Source: Streptomyces sp. SirexAA-E (GTDB lineage: Bacteria; Actinomycetota; Actinomycetes; Streptomycetales; Streptomycetaceae). Taken from it: a stretch of DNA of 64,000 bases. Position numbers and translations under genes: made by a program. This document shows positions 26,101 through 33,870 of the stretch, piece by piece (position 1 is the first letter of the stretch; every line of letters begins with the position of its first letter). The notes beneath the pieces were generated by a model. That model saw only the letters and a program-made list of their open reading frames with translations, was not told where the DNA came from and searched no databases. The DNA lies in the NCBI RefSeq assembly GCF_000177195.2, contig NC_015953.1, positions 1-64,000 on the forward strand, written 5' to 3'.

Positions 26101-28127
26101 TCGCATCGCCCGCGCACGCCTCACGGAACGCGCTGCTGTGCGATGCGGCCACCCGCATCGTCACCATGGCGCACGCCGCTGGAGCCATCACCGGCGAAGA
26201 AGCAGGCGCGGTCAGGCATCCGCACGCCTGCCCCGAGGTCGGGCAGGCTCCTGCGGAGGAGGATCTCGACGTCCTCTTCCCCCGGCGGGAGCAGAACGAG
26301 TCGCTGTGGGGATCGGTTCGCTCGTCCCTGTCATCGCTGGGTGACTTCGCGGACTACGAGGTCCGCCCGGCCGTCCACCACTTCAGCATGTTGCCGCTCG
26401 CATCCGACTATCCCCGCCGGCCCTCGTGGCAGCGCCGCGATGATCCTGTCGTGGTGGACCCGGGCCGCATCCCGGCCTTCGCGGAAAGTCTCCCGGAGTC
26501 CGTCCGGCCTGCTCTGAGCACACCGGTCGCCGTCGAGCAGCTCCTCACCGGGTGGAAGGCGAGGCAAGTCCTCGACCAGGACCAGTACGCGCTGCTGCAG
26601 GACTGCCGGGTGCCGCCGGCCGTGGACGAACGCCTCGCCGATGCCCAAGTGGACGCGGAGTGGGCCGCCAGGTGGGTGCTCGCCCGTGTCGCCAGCTTGG
26701 GCTGGTCGCCCGAACTCTTCGCGGAATTCGACAATTCCCGGGGACGCATGTCCGGCTCCCGCCAGTCCCACAAGGGCGAACGGATCGGCAAGAAGTACCA
26801 GTGGATGGCTCTCCACGAGTTGGTGGAGCGGCTGGCGAACCACCGGCACCCCCATCGGAGCGGTGAGCACGACCCGGCCGACTACCCCGGAGCGGCACGA
26901 TTGTCGTTGCTTGACATCGATCCCTCCCTCCCCCCGGCCCGGCACCCGTTCGCCGGTGCTGACGAAGAAAGCGGCAGCAGCGAGGCCGACAACGCCACCT
27001 TTGCGCCCGCCGGCCCTTCGCATCCTCTGGCACCGCCCGTTCCGGCGCTGCCGGACGCCGACGGTATCGACGAGTGGATCAGCCATCCGGGCAACCTGCC
27101 CGACCTCGGTGAACTGGGGGTACGAACCGACGGCCAGGGCAGGGAATGGGTCGTGCTCCATGAGCAGGCCACCGATGACCACGACGGCCGAGGATGGAGC
27201 GCCACCCACGGCCAGGCTGAGCAGTGGCACCGCGTCCACAGCTGGATCGTGTCCGACGATCAGTTCACCAGTCTGCTCACCTGGCTTGAAGGCCGTGCCC
27301 TCACACACCGGATGATGCCTGACGGTCCCGACCGCCATAGTCTCCTCTTCGCCGACTTCCCCACCGTGCCCGGTCCTTGGACCGACCCCGAACCGGACTC
27401 CTGGCACGTGAGCATATTCCAGCATGAAGAATATGAAACCGCCCAGGACTATCCTGATATCTCGGACGATGACAACGACCTGGCCTCGCCGGAGACAGCC
27501 CTTGGACCGGCTGCCGACGCCGAGACCGTCGACGCTCTCGCCATGTGGCGGAAGAGGAGGGAAGAGAGGCAGGCCGAGTCGCTCGTTGACCTGGCGGAGC
27601 AGTGGGCGGACGGCCCGGTCGACGACAAGGACGACTGGCTCGAACGCGCCCTCGCCGCACAGCCGCAGGGCCGGATCGACCGCGCCATGGACCCCGCCGG
27701 ACAACCCGTCACCGCCATCCCCACCGACCAGACCTACAGCTGGAGTGGGCAGAGCTCCGACTGCTCCCTCGACGCGCCCGTCTCCGTGACGCTGCTCAAT
27801 GACCCGCTCCTGAGAGACAGCGGACTGCGACGCGACCCTGACCGTCCCTGCTGGTACGACGCCGACGGGCACCTCCAGGTGCAGTACCTGACGTGGGACC
27901 GTCCAAGCGGCACGGCCTACAGCCTCCTCGCCTCCAGAGAGTGGCTCGAACAGCTGCTCCAGCGCATCGGCCACTGCCTGGTCCAGGGAATGCTCGGCGA
28001 ACGGCAGACCGTGGCCGCCGAACGCCCCTTCGCCTGGCGAGAATTCAGCCAGAGCGCAGGCCACACCGCGCGGGGACGGCGGACGTCGGCAACAGCCGTC
28101 ACTGCACTCAGGAGAAGCCTCCGATAG
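23103..28127 (+). CDS. Avs-like STAND NTPase with Cap4/Mrr-type nuclease domain
   Basis: 1674 residues. The GTG start has GAGGG upstream; an ATG 14 codons earlier (23061) is possible. Residues 15-75 carry a PD-(D/E)XK core (FEELCFQL, GGVEWYDQ, then GYQVKFV), as in Cap4 or Mrr effectors. Residues about 386-395 are a P-loop (LGEAGQGKTH) and about 456-464 a Walker B (LLIIDALND), followed by CRSTFRSL, a sensor-like Arg motif, and a winged-helix/helical region. The remaining 1000 residues are a long helical scaffold of unknown fold. This is the layout of antiviral STAND proteins: a sensor tail, an oligomerising NTPase and a nuclease head that cuts DNA when a phage protein is sensed. It stands alone, as many Avs genes do. 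The exact Avs type is not assigned. Confidence 0.8.
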   Translation: MTANDSRAHNWQSIREWDGSQHRAFEELCFQLRKPAPPGWETIKTAAPDGGVEWYDQAPDGSAAHGYQVKFVHSIEDLIPQAKKSAATVGENMANRKIVRLEFLTPFDLSDPTPVTPRGRPRTGARERWNKNVAQWKEQLPGLADVDICYVGGGELLERLTQPGNEGRQWFFFERRALGSEWFREQVTLAERLAESRYTPEHHVALPLAQVADACALPQEFLRQGVQRARDLQAAVETLLAEMMRWHSRYPAPDSSPAHQALSQWVSSWTFPLREGAQTLVHDLSAVSATSGFPAEQAAAVAEDMLEQLGEFRELADRFAEELPESAESSAAPVAQPGRGGPVTASQSVAPLCEGALARARSACARVEDLMQGAAAKAAQKRAWLLLGEAGQGKTHLLVDAARRAVDDGRPALVVFGQELSGHNTLSEIAQKRGLGPLAERDFLQAMDAAGAASGCRFLLIIDALNDSDDAGNWKSELLALQGHLAAYRHIALVVSCRSTFRSLVVPDRFDGPASVHSGFAGREMEGLESYLRGNPAALPNTPLLTSVFTNPLFVKLYADSLGKSQHRGAAGSGSHPRDRSAVFDAYVDHRAETICNRLGLDPLERPVHRAVDALASRMAAARLSVLPRDEARTLVDAYAPAATAWPDTMLGQLLAQGIVSNERTYKAAEGIGIGIGFPYQALGDDRVVRSVFAAHQDEIDSLREGRPLDADSPLRSWLRQAAPNYQEAASILLPEQAGTELVDLLACPTLPATDTAGPGRRADTQGYLLARSFLETLPLRSTRSVNERTITLLNETASRHGRAADVLEAVLAVTAEPGHLLNADRLHRVLVRRPRPERDAWWGVETYAMLWDVTALHRLLRWAEQYPTPHALHPASRPARPRLGDRSRGPVIVPGATDEEVVRLAATTLVWTLTSSNRFLRDRATKALVQLLLGRGDVLVSLLDRFLHEDVEKVDDPYLFERLVWVAYGVVARRGEGEEQRGLLGQVARRLVEYLYGDIASPAHASRNALLCDAATRIVTMAHAAGAITGEEAGAVRHPHACPEVGQAPAEEDLDVLFPRREQNESLWGSVRSSLSSLGDFADYEVRPAVHHFSMLPLASDYPRRPSWQRRDDPVVVDPGRIPAFAESLPESVRPALSTPVAVEQLLTGWKARQVLDQDQYALLQDCRVPPAVDERLADAQVDAEWAARWVLARVASLGWSPELFAEFDNSRGRMSGSRQSHKGERIGKKYQWMALHELVERLANHRHPHRSGEHDPADYPGAARLSLLDIDPSLPPARHPFAGADEESGSSEADNATFAPAGPSHPLAPPVPALPDADGIDEWISHPGNLPDLGELGVRTDGQGREWVVLHEQATDDHDGRGWSATHGQAEQWHRVHSWIVSDDQFTSLLTWLEGRALTHRMMPDGPDRHSLLFADFPTVPGPWTDPEPDSWHVSIFQHEEYETAQDYPDISDDDNDLASPETALGPAADAETVDALAMWRKRREERQAESLVDLAEQWADGPVDDKDDWLERALAAQPQGRIDRAMDPAGQPVTAIPTDQTYSWSGQSSDCSLDAPVSVTLLNDPLLRDSGLRRDPDRPCWYDADGHLQVQYLTWDRPSGTAYSLLASREWLEQLLQRIGHCLVQGMLGERQTVAAERPFAWREFSQSAGHTARGRRTSATAVTALRRSLR

Positions 28128-28203
28128 CGGCCCAGCCGGGGCGGGGAGTATCTCCTCGCACGGTTTCAGCTGCTTGCGGACAGGTTCCTGGAGGCAGATC
28201 ACG

Positions 28204-29712
28204 TCATCGTGACCCCGCCCGGTGATCATCAGGGTGTGCCTGGCTCGGCGGGGTGCCGTCCGGGTGGTCGTAGATCCAGGAGAGGCCTCCCAGGTCGAGG
28301 CGTCGGCGAGTGCGGGTGACGGCGACGTAGGCGAGACGGGCCTCGGCATCGTCCACGGGGGCGGGGACGAGTGCGGGCGTGTTTCCCGTCTGGCCGGTGG
28401 TGTCGTCGAGGGACCGGGCGAAGTCCTCGGCGATGAGGACGCTGGGCCATTCGCGTCCCTTGGCCTTGTGAGCCGTGGAGACGGTGACGTGTGCGTGCGG
28501 TTCGGGGGCGAGGTGGGTGAGGGCGGCGAGGATGGCGTCGGCGCCATGGGTGTCGACGAGGTTGACCAGGGGCTGCAGGTCCCGGCCCGCAGGATCGTGG
28601 GCAGCGTAGTCCTGCAGGTCGCCCCAGCAGGGAAAGAGAAGCAGTTCGGGATGGTGGGTGCGGCGGCCTTCTTTGAGGTCGCGGGCCGCGAGGGCCAGGG
28701 CGTGCAGGCTGTCTCCTCCCCCGGCCAGGGCGACCCGGTGTCCGGCTGCCATGTGGGTCATGACCTGGGCCATGGCGCCGACGTTGGTCCGGCACAGGAC
28801 GGCGTCCGGCTGTGTGACGAGGCCGAGTTCGGTGGGCACGGCGGGGGTGCCGGTGAGGCGGATCGGCGCGTCGGCCAGGTGCAGCCAGCGGTTGGCTTCG
28901 GCGGCGAGGTCGGGGCCGAAGCGGAAGGACTGGGACAGGGCGAGCTGGGTGCCGTCGAAGCCGGTCATGATGTCCTTGGCGCCGCGCCAGTGGTAGATGG
29001 CCTGGGCGGAGTCGCCGACCATGACCAGCTGGGCGTGGTCGCGCTGGGCGAGGAAGATCTGTTCGACGACGGGGTTGGTGTCCTGGGCTTCGTCCAGCAG
29101 CAGGAAGTCGGCCTGGATGCGCGGCCGGGTGAGGGCCCAGATCTTCAGGTAGTGGTCGTGGTCGAAGCGGACGGCGCCGTCGTCGGGGTGTTGCAGGTCG
29201 GCCCACGCCTTGTGGGCAAACGGCACGATGTGGGCGGCGAGTTGGGTGTGGAGGTCGGTGTCGTCCAGGCCGCGCAGCCGGGGCACGTGATGGGGGGTGA
29301 TGGCTTCGTCGGCGGTGTGGCAGAAGCGTGCGACGGTGCGCAGGGTGGCGTTGGAGAGGGCTCGTTGCGTCACCTCGCGGTCGCCGATGCGGACGGCTTT
29401 GTTAATGCCGAGCATCTGTCCGGTCTGCCAGGCGGGGCGGCGGGGTGCGTTCAGGCGGTGGGTGTAGCGGTGGCCGACGGCCGCGTAGGCCAGGGCGTGG
29501 GCGGTTTTGCACTGGACGGTGTCGGGGAAGCGGGTGCAGGCGTCCTGGGCGATGGCCCGGTTGTAGGCGAGGTAGCGGCCGCGGCGTGTGGTGGTGCGGG
29601 CGAGCAGGGCCAGGGTGGTGGTCTTGCCCGTGCCGGCGCCGGCCTGCAGGGCGAGGTGCTGGCCGGCATGGAAGGCGTCAGCCGCTGCCGTCTGTTCGTC
29701 GGTCGGGTTCAT
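28204..29712 (-). CDS. UvrD/Rep-family SF1 helicase
   Basis: 502 residues. Motif I QAGAGTGKTTT (about 22-32), motif II LLLDEAQDTNP (about 201-211), motif III GDSAQAIYHWRG, motif V STAHKAKGREW and motif VI YVAVTRTRRRL are all in place. It is shorter than UvrD and lacks big insertion domains, like FBH1-type or plasmid-borne SF1A helicases, which unwind DNA 3' to 5'. The ATG overlaps the stop of the upstream 158-residue gene (ATGA), and this is the last gene of a three-gene operon. The operon is convergent with the Avs-like gene, 76 bases apart. Confidence 0.9.
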   Translation of the reverse strand: MNPTDEQTAAADAFHAGQHLALQAGAGTGKTTTLALLARTTTRRGRYLAYNRAIAQDACTRFPDTVQCKTAHALAYAAVGHRYTHRLNAPRRPAWQTGQMLGINKAVRIGDREVTQRALSNATLRTVARFCHTADEAITPHHVPRLRGLDDTDLHTQLAAHIVPFAHKAWADLQHPDDGAVRFDHDHYLKIWALTRPRIQADFLLLDEAQDTNPVVEQIFLAQRDHAQLVMVGDSAQAIYHWRGAKDIMTGFDGTQLALSQSFRFGPDLAAEANRWLHLADAPIRLTGTPAVPTELGLVTQPDAVLCRTNVGAMAQVMTHMAAGHRVALAGGGDSLHALALAARDLKEGRRTHHPELLLFPCWGDLQDYAAHDPAGRDLQPLVNLVDTHGADAILAALTHLAPEPHAHVTVSTAHKAKGREWPSVLIAEDFARSLDDTTGQTGNTPALVPAPVDDAEARLAYVAVTRTRRRLDLGGLSWIYDHPDGTPPSQAHPDDHRAGSR

Positions 29713-30185
29713 GCGGGGGCTGCTCCGGGGGTGCGGGTCAGGGCGTGGCCGACGGCTGCCAGGAGGTGTGCGGCCGTGGTGTGGGCGAGCAGTTGCTGCA
29801 CGGCCCGGTCGAGCCGGTGGGCCTCGTCGCTGGCGTGCTGGGCCAGCGCGCGGTGCAGGGCCAGCTTCACGAAGATTTCCGGGCTCTGCCCCGCTTCATG
29901 GGCAGCCTGGCGGATCGCAGCGTGGACGGCGGGTGAAAAGGCGAGGTTGAGCAGGACCTGTCCTGCGGCATCCGGGTAGTGGGTGGTGATCACGTCCACG
30001 GGAAGCCGTGCGGCGAGGCGTTGGCGCAGCCGGTGCGCGGCGCGGTGGGGGGTTTCGGCGCGTACGAGGGTCATGAGGCGGGTGGTGTCGTGGTTGGTGG
30101 CGAGCGGCAGCACGCGGACGGCTTCGCGGAGTTCGGCTGAGCTCAGGGGGCGGGTCAGGACGACTTCCAGGGCGTGGTGCGGCAT
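29709..30185 (-). CDS. Hypothetical RHH-like protein coupled to the SF1 helicase
   Basis: 158 residues from the ATG two bases after the stop of the DUF6083-like gene. The C-terminal half has a strand-helix-helix pattern (VLLNLAFSPAVHAAIRQAAH, then SPEIFVKLALHRALAQ) resembling ribbon-helix-helix or CopG-like DNA-binding domains, although a partner toxin is not evident. The N-terminus is rich in Arg and Leu. Its stop overlaps the helicase start by four bases. Possible role: regulator or loader for the helicase; inference only. Confidence 0.7.
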   Translation of the reverse strand: MPHHALEVVLTRPLSSAELREAVRVLPLATNHDTTRLMTLVRAETPHRAAHRLRQRLAARLPVDVITTHYPDAAGQVLLNLAFSPAVHAAIRQAAHEAGQSPEIFVKLALHRALAQHASDEAHRLDRAVQQLLAHTTAAHLLAAVGHALTRTPGAAPA

Positions 30186-30187
30186 CG

Positions 30188-31048
30188 TCACCGCTCTCTG
30201 CTTTCGTGTGCCGGTGGATAGGGCAGATCGGTACGCAGGTGCTCGGCGTGCAGAAGGGGATCGAAGACCTGCCATCCGGCCAGTGCCAGATCGGCGGTGC
30301 CGTGGGGGACGGCGTGCGCGGAGCAGCGCTGGATGCGCCAGCGTCGTTGTTCGGCGTGAGGCAGCCGGCTGAGGTCGTAGACGGCCATCGTCTGTTCGGG
30401 CAGAGCAAGCTCGCCGCGCCGGGGGCCGACAGGCAGCAGGCTCCAGGATCCGGCCGGGCCGTCCGGGTCGAGGACGGGGCGGGGGCAGCGGCGGCGGTGG
30501 TTCGTCTGGGCTACGCAGCGGACGGCCTCCACGGGGCCGTCGGCGAGGTAGAGGCACAGCAGCATCCGTACGACCGGGTGGTCGGGGGAGCCGGTGCCGG
30601 TGGGCGCTGTTGTGGTGGGAAAAGCCGTGGGCGTGAAGGCGCCGGTGTCGATCAGGCGGCGGGTCCGTACGGCGAGTTGGCGGCGCGCCGACTCAAGGGG
30701 CCGGCTGATCCGGCAGATGGGGGTGCGTTGCGGGCAGAGCACGGCGTGCGGAATGCGGCACCAGGTACGGCCGTCGTCGTGCGGGTGGGCGATGCCGGAA
30801 CTCAGGTGCCAGCGGCAGGGGGCGGGGACCTGGGCAGTGGCGAGTTCGGCGGGATGCAGGGCGGTGGGCCGCCCGTCCGTACGTGGGTAGAGGTCGATGC
30901 GGTTGCCGCATTGGGGGCAGCGGCGGCTCTGGCCGGCGCGCAGCAGGCGGCTGGGGCTGGTGGTGGCTACCCGCAGCGGACGGCGCACCGGTGCGGTGCG
31001 GGGGCTGCCGTCCCAGTGGCAGCCGGTGGGGGCGGTGTTGGGGCGCAT
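30188..31048 (-). CDS. DUF6083-like zinc-binding protein
   Basis: 286 residues from the ATG at 31048. The segment CPQCGNRIDLYPRTDG, then CRWHLSSGIAHPHDDG and WCRIPHAVLCP gives four spaced Cys/His groups and resembles the DUF6083 family that I associate with Streptomyces plasmids and arms (from memory). The start HWDGSPRTA and LRVATTSPSRLLRAGQ fit that family as well. The second half (about 140-286) contains CRRC-like NHRRRCPRP and Trp-rich segments. First gene of the operon with the 158-residue protein and the SF1 helicase. Function unknown, probably nucleic-acid binding. Confidence 0.7.
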   Translation of the reverse strand: MRPNTAPTGCHWDGSPRTAPVRRPLRVATTSPSRLLRAGQSRRCPQCGNRIDLYPRTDGRPTALHPAELATAQVPAPCRWHLSSGIAHPHDDGRTWCRIPHAVLCPQRTPICRISRPLESARRQLAVRTRRLIDTGAFTPTAFPTTTAPTGTGSPDHPVVRMLLCLYLADGPVEAVRCVAQTNHRRRCPRPVLDPDGPAGSWSLLPVGPRRGELALPEQTMAVYDLSRLPHAEQRRWRIQRCSAHAVPHGTADLALAGWQVFDPLLHAEHLRTDLPYPPAHESRER

Positions 31049-31217
31049 GGCGAGGACCGTGCCAGGCGCCCCCTGCCGGAGGCGGGGCAGGCGGGCCGGC
31101 AGTCCCCCGGCCGGCCCAGCGGTATCGAACGGTGACGCGGTTCTGCGAGTGTGCGTTCTATGCGTGCTCGCCGGTTCGGGTGATTTGTGCCGCGCTTCAG
31201 GCCTGGCGCGACCGGAG

Positions 31218-31481
31218 TCAGGCGCCCTTGGATCCGGGCGGGGTGTGGCCTTCGCAGAGTGAGCCGAGCAGCTGCTCGATGGGGACGTCGAAGGCGTGCG
31301 CGAGGGCATGCCAGGTGGTGACGGTGCCGGCGGCTCGGCCGTGTTCGAGGTCGATCAGCGTGCGCCGGGCCAGGCCGCTGCGGCCGGCGAGTTCGTCGAA
31401 GGTCCACCCGCGCTCATTCCTCAACCGTGCCAGCGTCACACGCAGGGCGTCGCGGTCCGGGTCGGGGGGCAAGATCGTCAC
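31218..31481 (-). CDS. XRE-family regulator
   Basis: 87 residues from GTG. An XRE helix-turn-helix covers about 9-60 (LARLRNERGWTFDELAGRSG, LARRTLIDLEHGRA, then WHALAHAFDVPIEQLL). It is transcribed away from the Cys-rich gene at 31674, and the intergenic DNA holds two conserved palindromes, its likely operators. It lies upstream of the DUF6083-like gene on the same strand, 169 bases away, and could control both directions. Confidence 0.8.
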   Translation of the reverse strand: MTILPPDPDRDALRVTLARLRNERGWTFDELAGRSGLARRTLIDLEHGRAAGTVTTWHALAHAFDVPIEQLLGSLCEGHTPPGSKGA

Positions 31482-31515
31482 TCCACCATCCGACGGTGCA
31501 GACACCTGCCCTGTC

Positions 31516-31533
31516 AGTGCGGATTTCTGCACT
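31516..31533. promoter_or_regulatory. Operator palindrome 1
   Basis: AGTGCGGATTTCTGCACT: 7-bp arms with one mismatch, four-base spacer. It overlaps a second palindrome TGCACT-ATC-AGTGCA at 31528-31542. Shares both arms with the site at 31574-31591. Probably bound by the neighbouring XRE regulator. Confidence 0.6.
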
Positions 31534-31573
31534 ATCAGTGCAGGTGAGCGCACCAGGCCCCCGCTTCTGCGCG

Positions 31574-31591
31574 AGTGCAGGAATCTGCACT
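31574..31591. promoter_or_regulatory. Operator palindrome 2
   Basis: AGTGCAGGAATCTGCACT: perfect 7-bp arms with a four-base spacer, centred 58 bases from site 1, in the divergent promoter between the XRE gene and the gene starting at 31674. Confidence 0.6.
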
Positions 31592-31673
31592 ACGGTGCGG
31601 GCGGCTCCCGCGTGCGCACCGGGAGACCACCGCGCGACGCCGGCGCAGACCAGAGCGGAGGGACAACGAGCCG

Positions 31674-32684
31674 ATGCGGCTTGCCAGCACACACGCCACG
31701 GTGCAGCGCATCTGGACAGTGCGCCTGCGCCCGCAGACGGGCGGACCGGCCCTGGCCTGCCCTCGCTGCACGCACAGCCCCGTCCTGCAGGCCGTCTCCG
31801 CCCGCTCGGCCGCCCTCACTCATCTGGCCCGCCATGCCCGCGCCGACGCGTTGCCCGGGCATCTGCGCACCTGCCAGTGCCGGGCGCTGGGCTGCCGCTG
31901 GCACCCCCGCCACCGCGGCTGTGCGGGGCCCGTTCTGCTCGCCCTGACCTGCGACCGCGGCGGCCGTACCTGGCGGCTGGCCGATGCCTGCGCCGCCTGC
32001 GCGGCGGCGATGAGCCGCACCGCCGTCGTACCGCCCACCCTGCTCCGCGCCGACCGCACCCCGACGCACTCCAGTACGTCGCGCTCTGCGCGCATCGCAC
32101 CGCCATTCGGCCCGGCAGAGCAGCAACGCGTACGCGAAATGCTCACCTACCTCGCCACAGCACTGCCGCGTTTCTCCTCCCCCGCGGCCCGGCTGCTCGC
32201 CCTGCAGTGCGCACTGCGCGCTGACCGCCAGGGGCAGATCCGCCTGCCCCACGGCTTCCTGCGCGGCATGCGGCTGCACGGCCGCGCAGAGCTGTGGCTG
32301 GAGCTGGAACACGCCGGCTGGCTGCACCGCTTCAGACGCAGATGCTCCCCCGTCCAGGCGCAGTTGCTCGATGCCCCCGTCCTCCACCAGGATCCCGGAC
32401 GCACCGCGCGCGTCCGCGCCGCCCAATGGGCGCTGCGCCCCGCCCCGCTGATCCTCTCGCCCGCCCTGCCCTCCGCTCTACGGCTGGCCGCACTGGCACT
32501 GGCCGCCCACAGCACCGCTGGGGCGGGCGGGGGTGAGCTCGATGCTCTCGCCCGCCAGTGCGGGCAGCCGCCTCAGCAGTTGGAGGACCTCCTCGACCAG
32601 TTGGTCCGCGCCCGTCTCGTGACCACCTGGCGCCTCCATCACGACGGTGACGAGGTGCGGTGGGAGCTGCCCGGGCACTCCTGA
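31674..32684 (+). CDS. Cys-rich protein with C-terminal winged-helix-like region
   Basis: 336 residues from ATG with GGAGGG twelve bases upstream. The N-terminus has many metal-binding candidates: CPRCTH (about 29-34), CQCRALGCRWHPRHRGC (about 68-84) and CAACAAAM (about 106). The C-terminus (about 285-336) looks like a winged helix (ELDALARQCGQPPQQLEDLL, LVRARLVTTWRLH). The middle is Leu/Ala/Arg helical. Probably a DNA-binding protein; family not recognised. It is divergent from an XRE gene and likely under the two operators at 31516 and 31574. Confidence 0.7.
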   Translation: MRLASTHATVQRIWTVRLRPQTGGPALACPRCTHSPVLQAVSARSAALTHLARHARADALPGHLRTCQCRALGCRWHPRHRGCAGPVLLALTCDRGGRTWRLADACAACAAAMSRTAVVPPTLLRADRTPTHSSTSRSARIAPPFGPAEQQRVREMLTYLATALPRFSSPAARLLALQCALRADRQGQIRLPHGFLRGMRLHGRAELWLELEHAGWLHRFRRRCSPVQAQLLDAPVLHQDPGRTARVRAAQWALRPAPLILSPALPSALRLAALALAAHSTAGAGGGELDALARQCGQPPQQLEDLLDQLVRARLVTTWRLHHDGDEVRWELPGHS

Positions 32685-33093
32685 TCGGGCAGAAGTCGTC
32701 CAGCGGGCCGAAGTCGGCTTCTTGGCAGGCGAGTTCAGCAGCTGAGCCGCCGCGCGGGATGGCGACCGGGCAGCGCCCGGCGTCCTTCGTTGTCGCCGAC
32801 TTGTTCACCCTTTCAGGTGTATCCGGCAGGCGGGAAAGTCCTCGCAGCGCGGAGCGGAGCAGCATGGGCATGCCGGGCTACGGCAGCAGTCATCACCGAA
32901 AGAGGCAGGGGCGGGTGAACAGGTGACGGGAGCTTGGCTGTCCGGCTCCTGCCAACCCGTGCCGGTGCGGGGGCAGTCGACGGCGGGCGGGTTTCGTGGG
33001 GCGGCCGGTGCAGGTCAGGGACTGGGCCCAAAAGGGGCTGCCGACCGGACAGGTATGCGGGACCCTGCGGCGGCACGGCAAGGGGTGGGCGGC
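32685..33093. other. Gap before tnsA; possible transposon-end repeats
   Basis: No convincing gene. It contains short related words in both orientations: GAAGTCG near 32693, GAAGTCGGC near 32709 and GCCGACTTG near 32797. These could be TnsB-type end repeats of the Tn7-like element, but they are too few and too short to define an end. Confidence 0.3.
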
Positions 33094-33852
33094 GTGAACG
33101 CGGCGGAGGGTCCCGGCGGCCTGATGGAAGGCGAGGCCGTGCCGAAGGCGGGGCAGGGTGTCGTGGTTTTGTACCGCGAGCCCTACGGGCCGGTGCGCCT
33201 GCGCAGCGCGGCCGGGCTTCGGGGCGTGGCACTGGAGGAGTTCGGGCCGGTGAGCGAACCGGTGCCCTACCGGGGCCGCAAGGGCATCATCACCTACTGG
33301 CCGGTGGCGACCCGGGAGCAGACCGTGGTGTGCGGCAGCCTGCGGCAGTGGCGGCTGGCGATAGAGCTGGACTTCGAGCCGGCCTGGGCGGCGTTCAGCG
33401 CCGGCCCGGTGGAACTGCGGTGGCGGGCCGGAGGACGCCTTCGCCGCTGGCGCCCCGACTTCGTGGCGCGCACGGCCGAGGGCGAGCGTGAGGTGCTGGT
33501 GCTGAAGCCGCCCCGACAGGAGAGCCTGCCCGCGGTGAGACTCGAGGTGCTTCAGGAGGTGGCGCAGGCGGCCGGGTGGCGGGTGCGGCAGGTGCGTGAA
33601 CCGTCGGGGCTGCGCGCGCGGAACCTGGGCTGGCTGGCCGGTTACCGGTTTGCCGTGGGCGACGAGGAGGGCCTGGGGCGGGCGCTGCTGGAGGCGTTCA
33701 GGGCGCCGACCGGTCTGCGGGCGGGGGTGGCGGCCAGCGGGCTGGACGAGCTGACCGGGCTGGACCTCGCCTACCGGATGCTTTGGCAGCGGCGGCTGCT
33801 GTTCGATGCCGCGTATCCGCTGCTGCCCGACGCCGTGGCCTGGACGGCCTGA
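33094..33852 (+). CDS. tnsA: TnsA-like transposon endonuclease
   Basis: 252 residues from GTG (33094; ATG at 33055 or 33124 are alternatives). The restriction-endonuclease core of TnsA is visible: an acidic IELDFEP (about 90-96), WRPDFVA (about 118-124) and VLVLKPP (about 136-142), which give the E, D and K of the catalytic centre. A C-terminal region of mixed helices (about 160-250) would contact TnsC. TnsA cuts the 5' ends so that Tn7-like elements leave by cut and paste. It lies 18 bases before the tnsB-like gene, followed by tnsC, in the standard order. Sequence is far from Escherichia coli TnsA. Confidence 0.75.
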   Translation: MNAAEGPGGLMEGEAVPKAGQGVVVLYREPYGPVRLRSAAGLRGVALEEFGPVSEPVPYRGRKGIITYWPVATREQTVVCGSLRQWRLAIELDFEPAWAAFSAGPVELRWRAGGRLRRWRPDFVARTAEGEREVLVLKPPRQESLPAVRLEVLQEVAQAAGWRVRQVREPSGLRARNLGWLAGYRFAVGDEEGLGRALLEAFRAPTGLRAGVAASGLDELTGLDLAYRMLWQRRLLFDAAYPLLPDAVAWTA

Positions 33853-33870
33853 ACGACCAGGAGGGGGCAC

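Noticed and set aside
28222-29979. 585-residue rightward frame opposite the SF1 helicase
   Set aside because: Gly/Val-rich mirror of the helicase gene; the helicase strand has all motifs.
32685-33090. GAAGTCGGC/GCCGACTTG words as Tn7-like end
   Set aside because: Too short and too few to define an end, and no target duplication seen.
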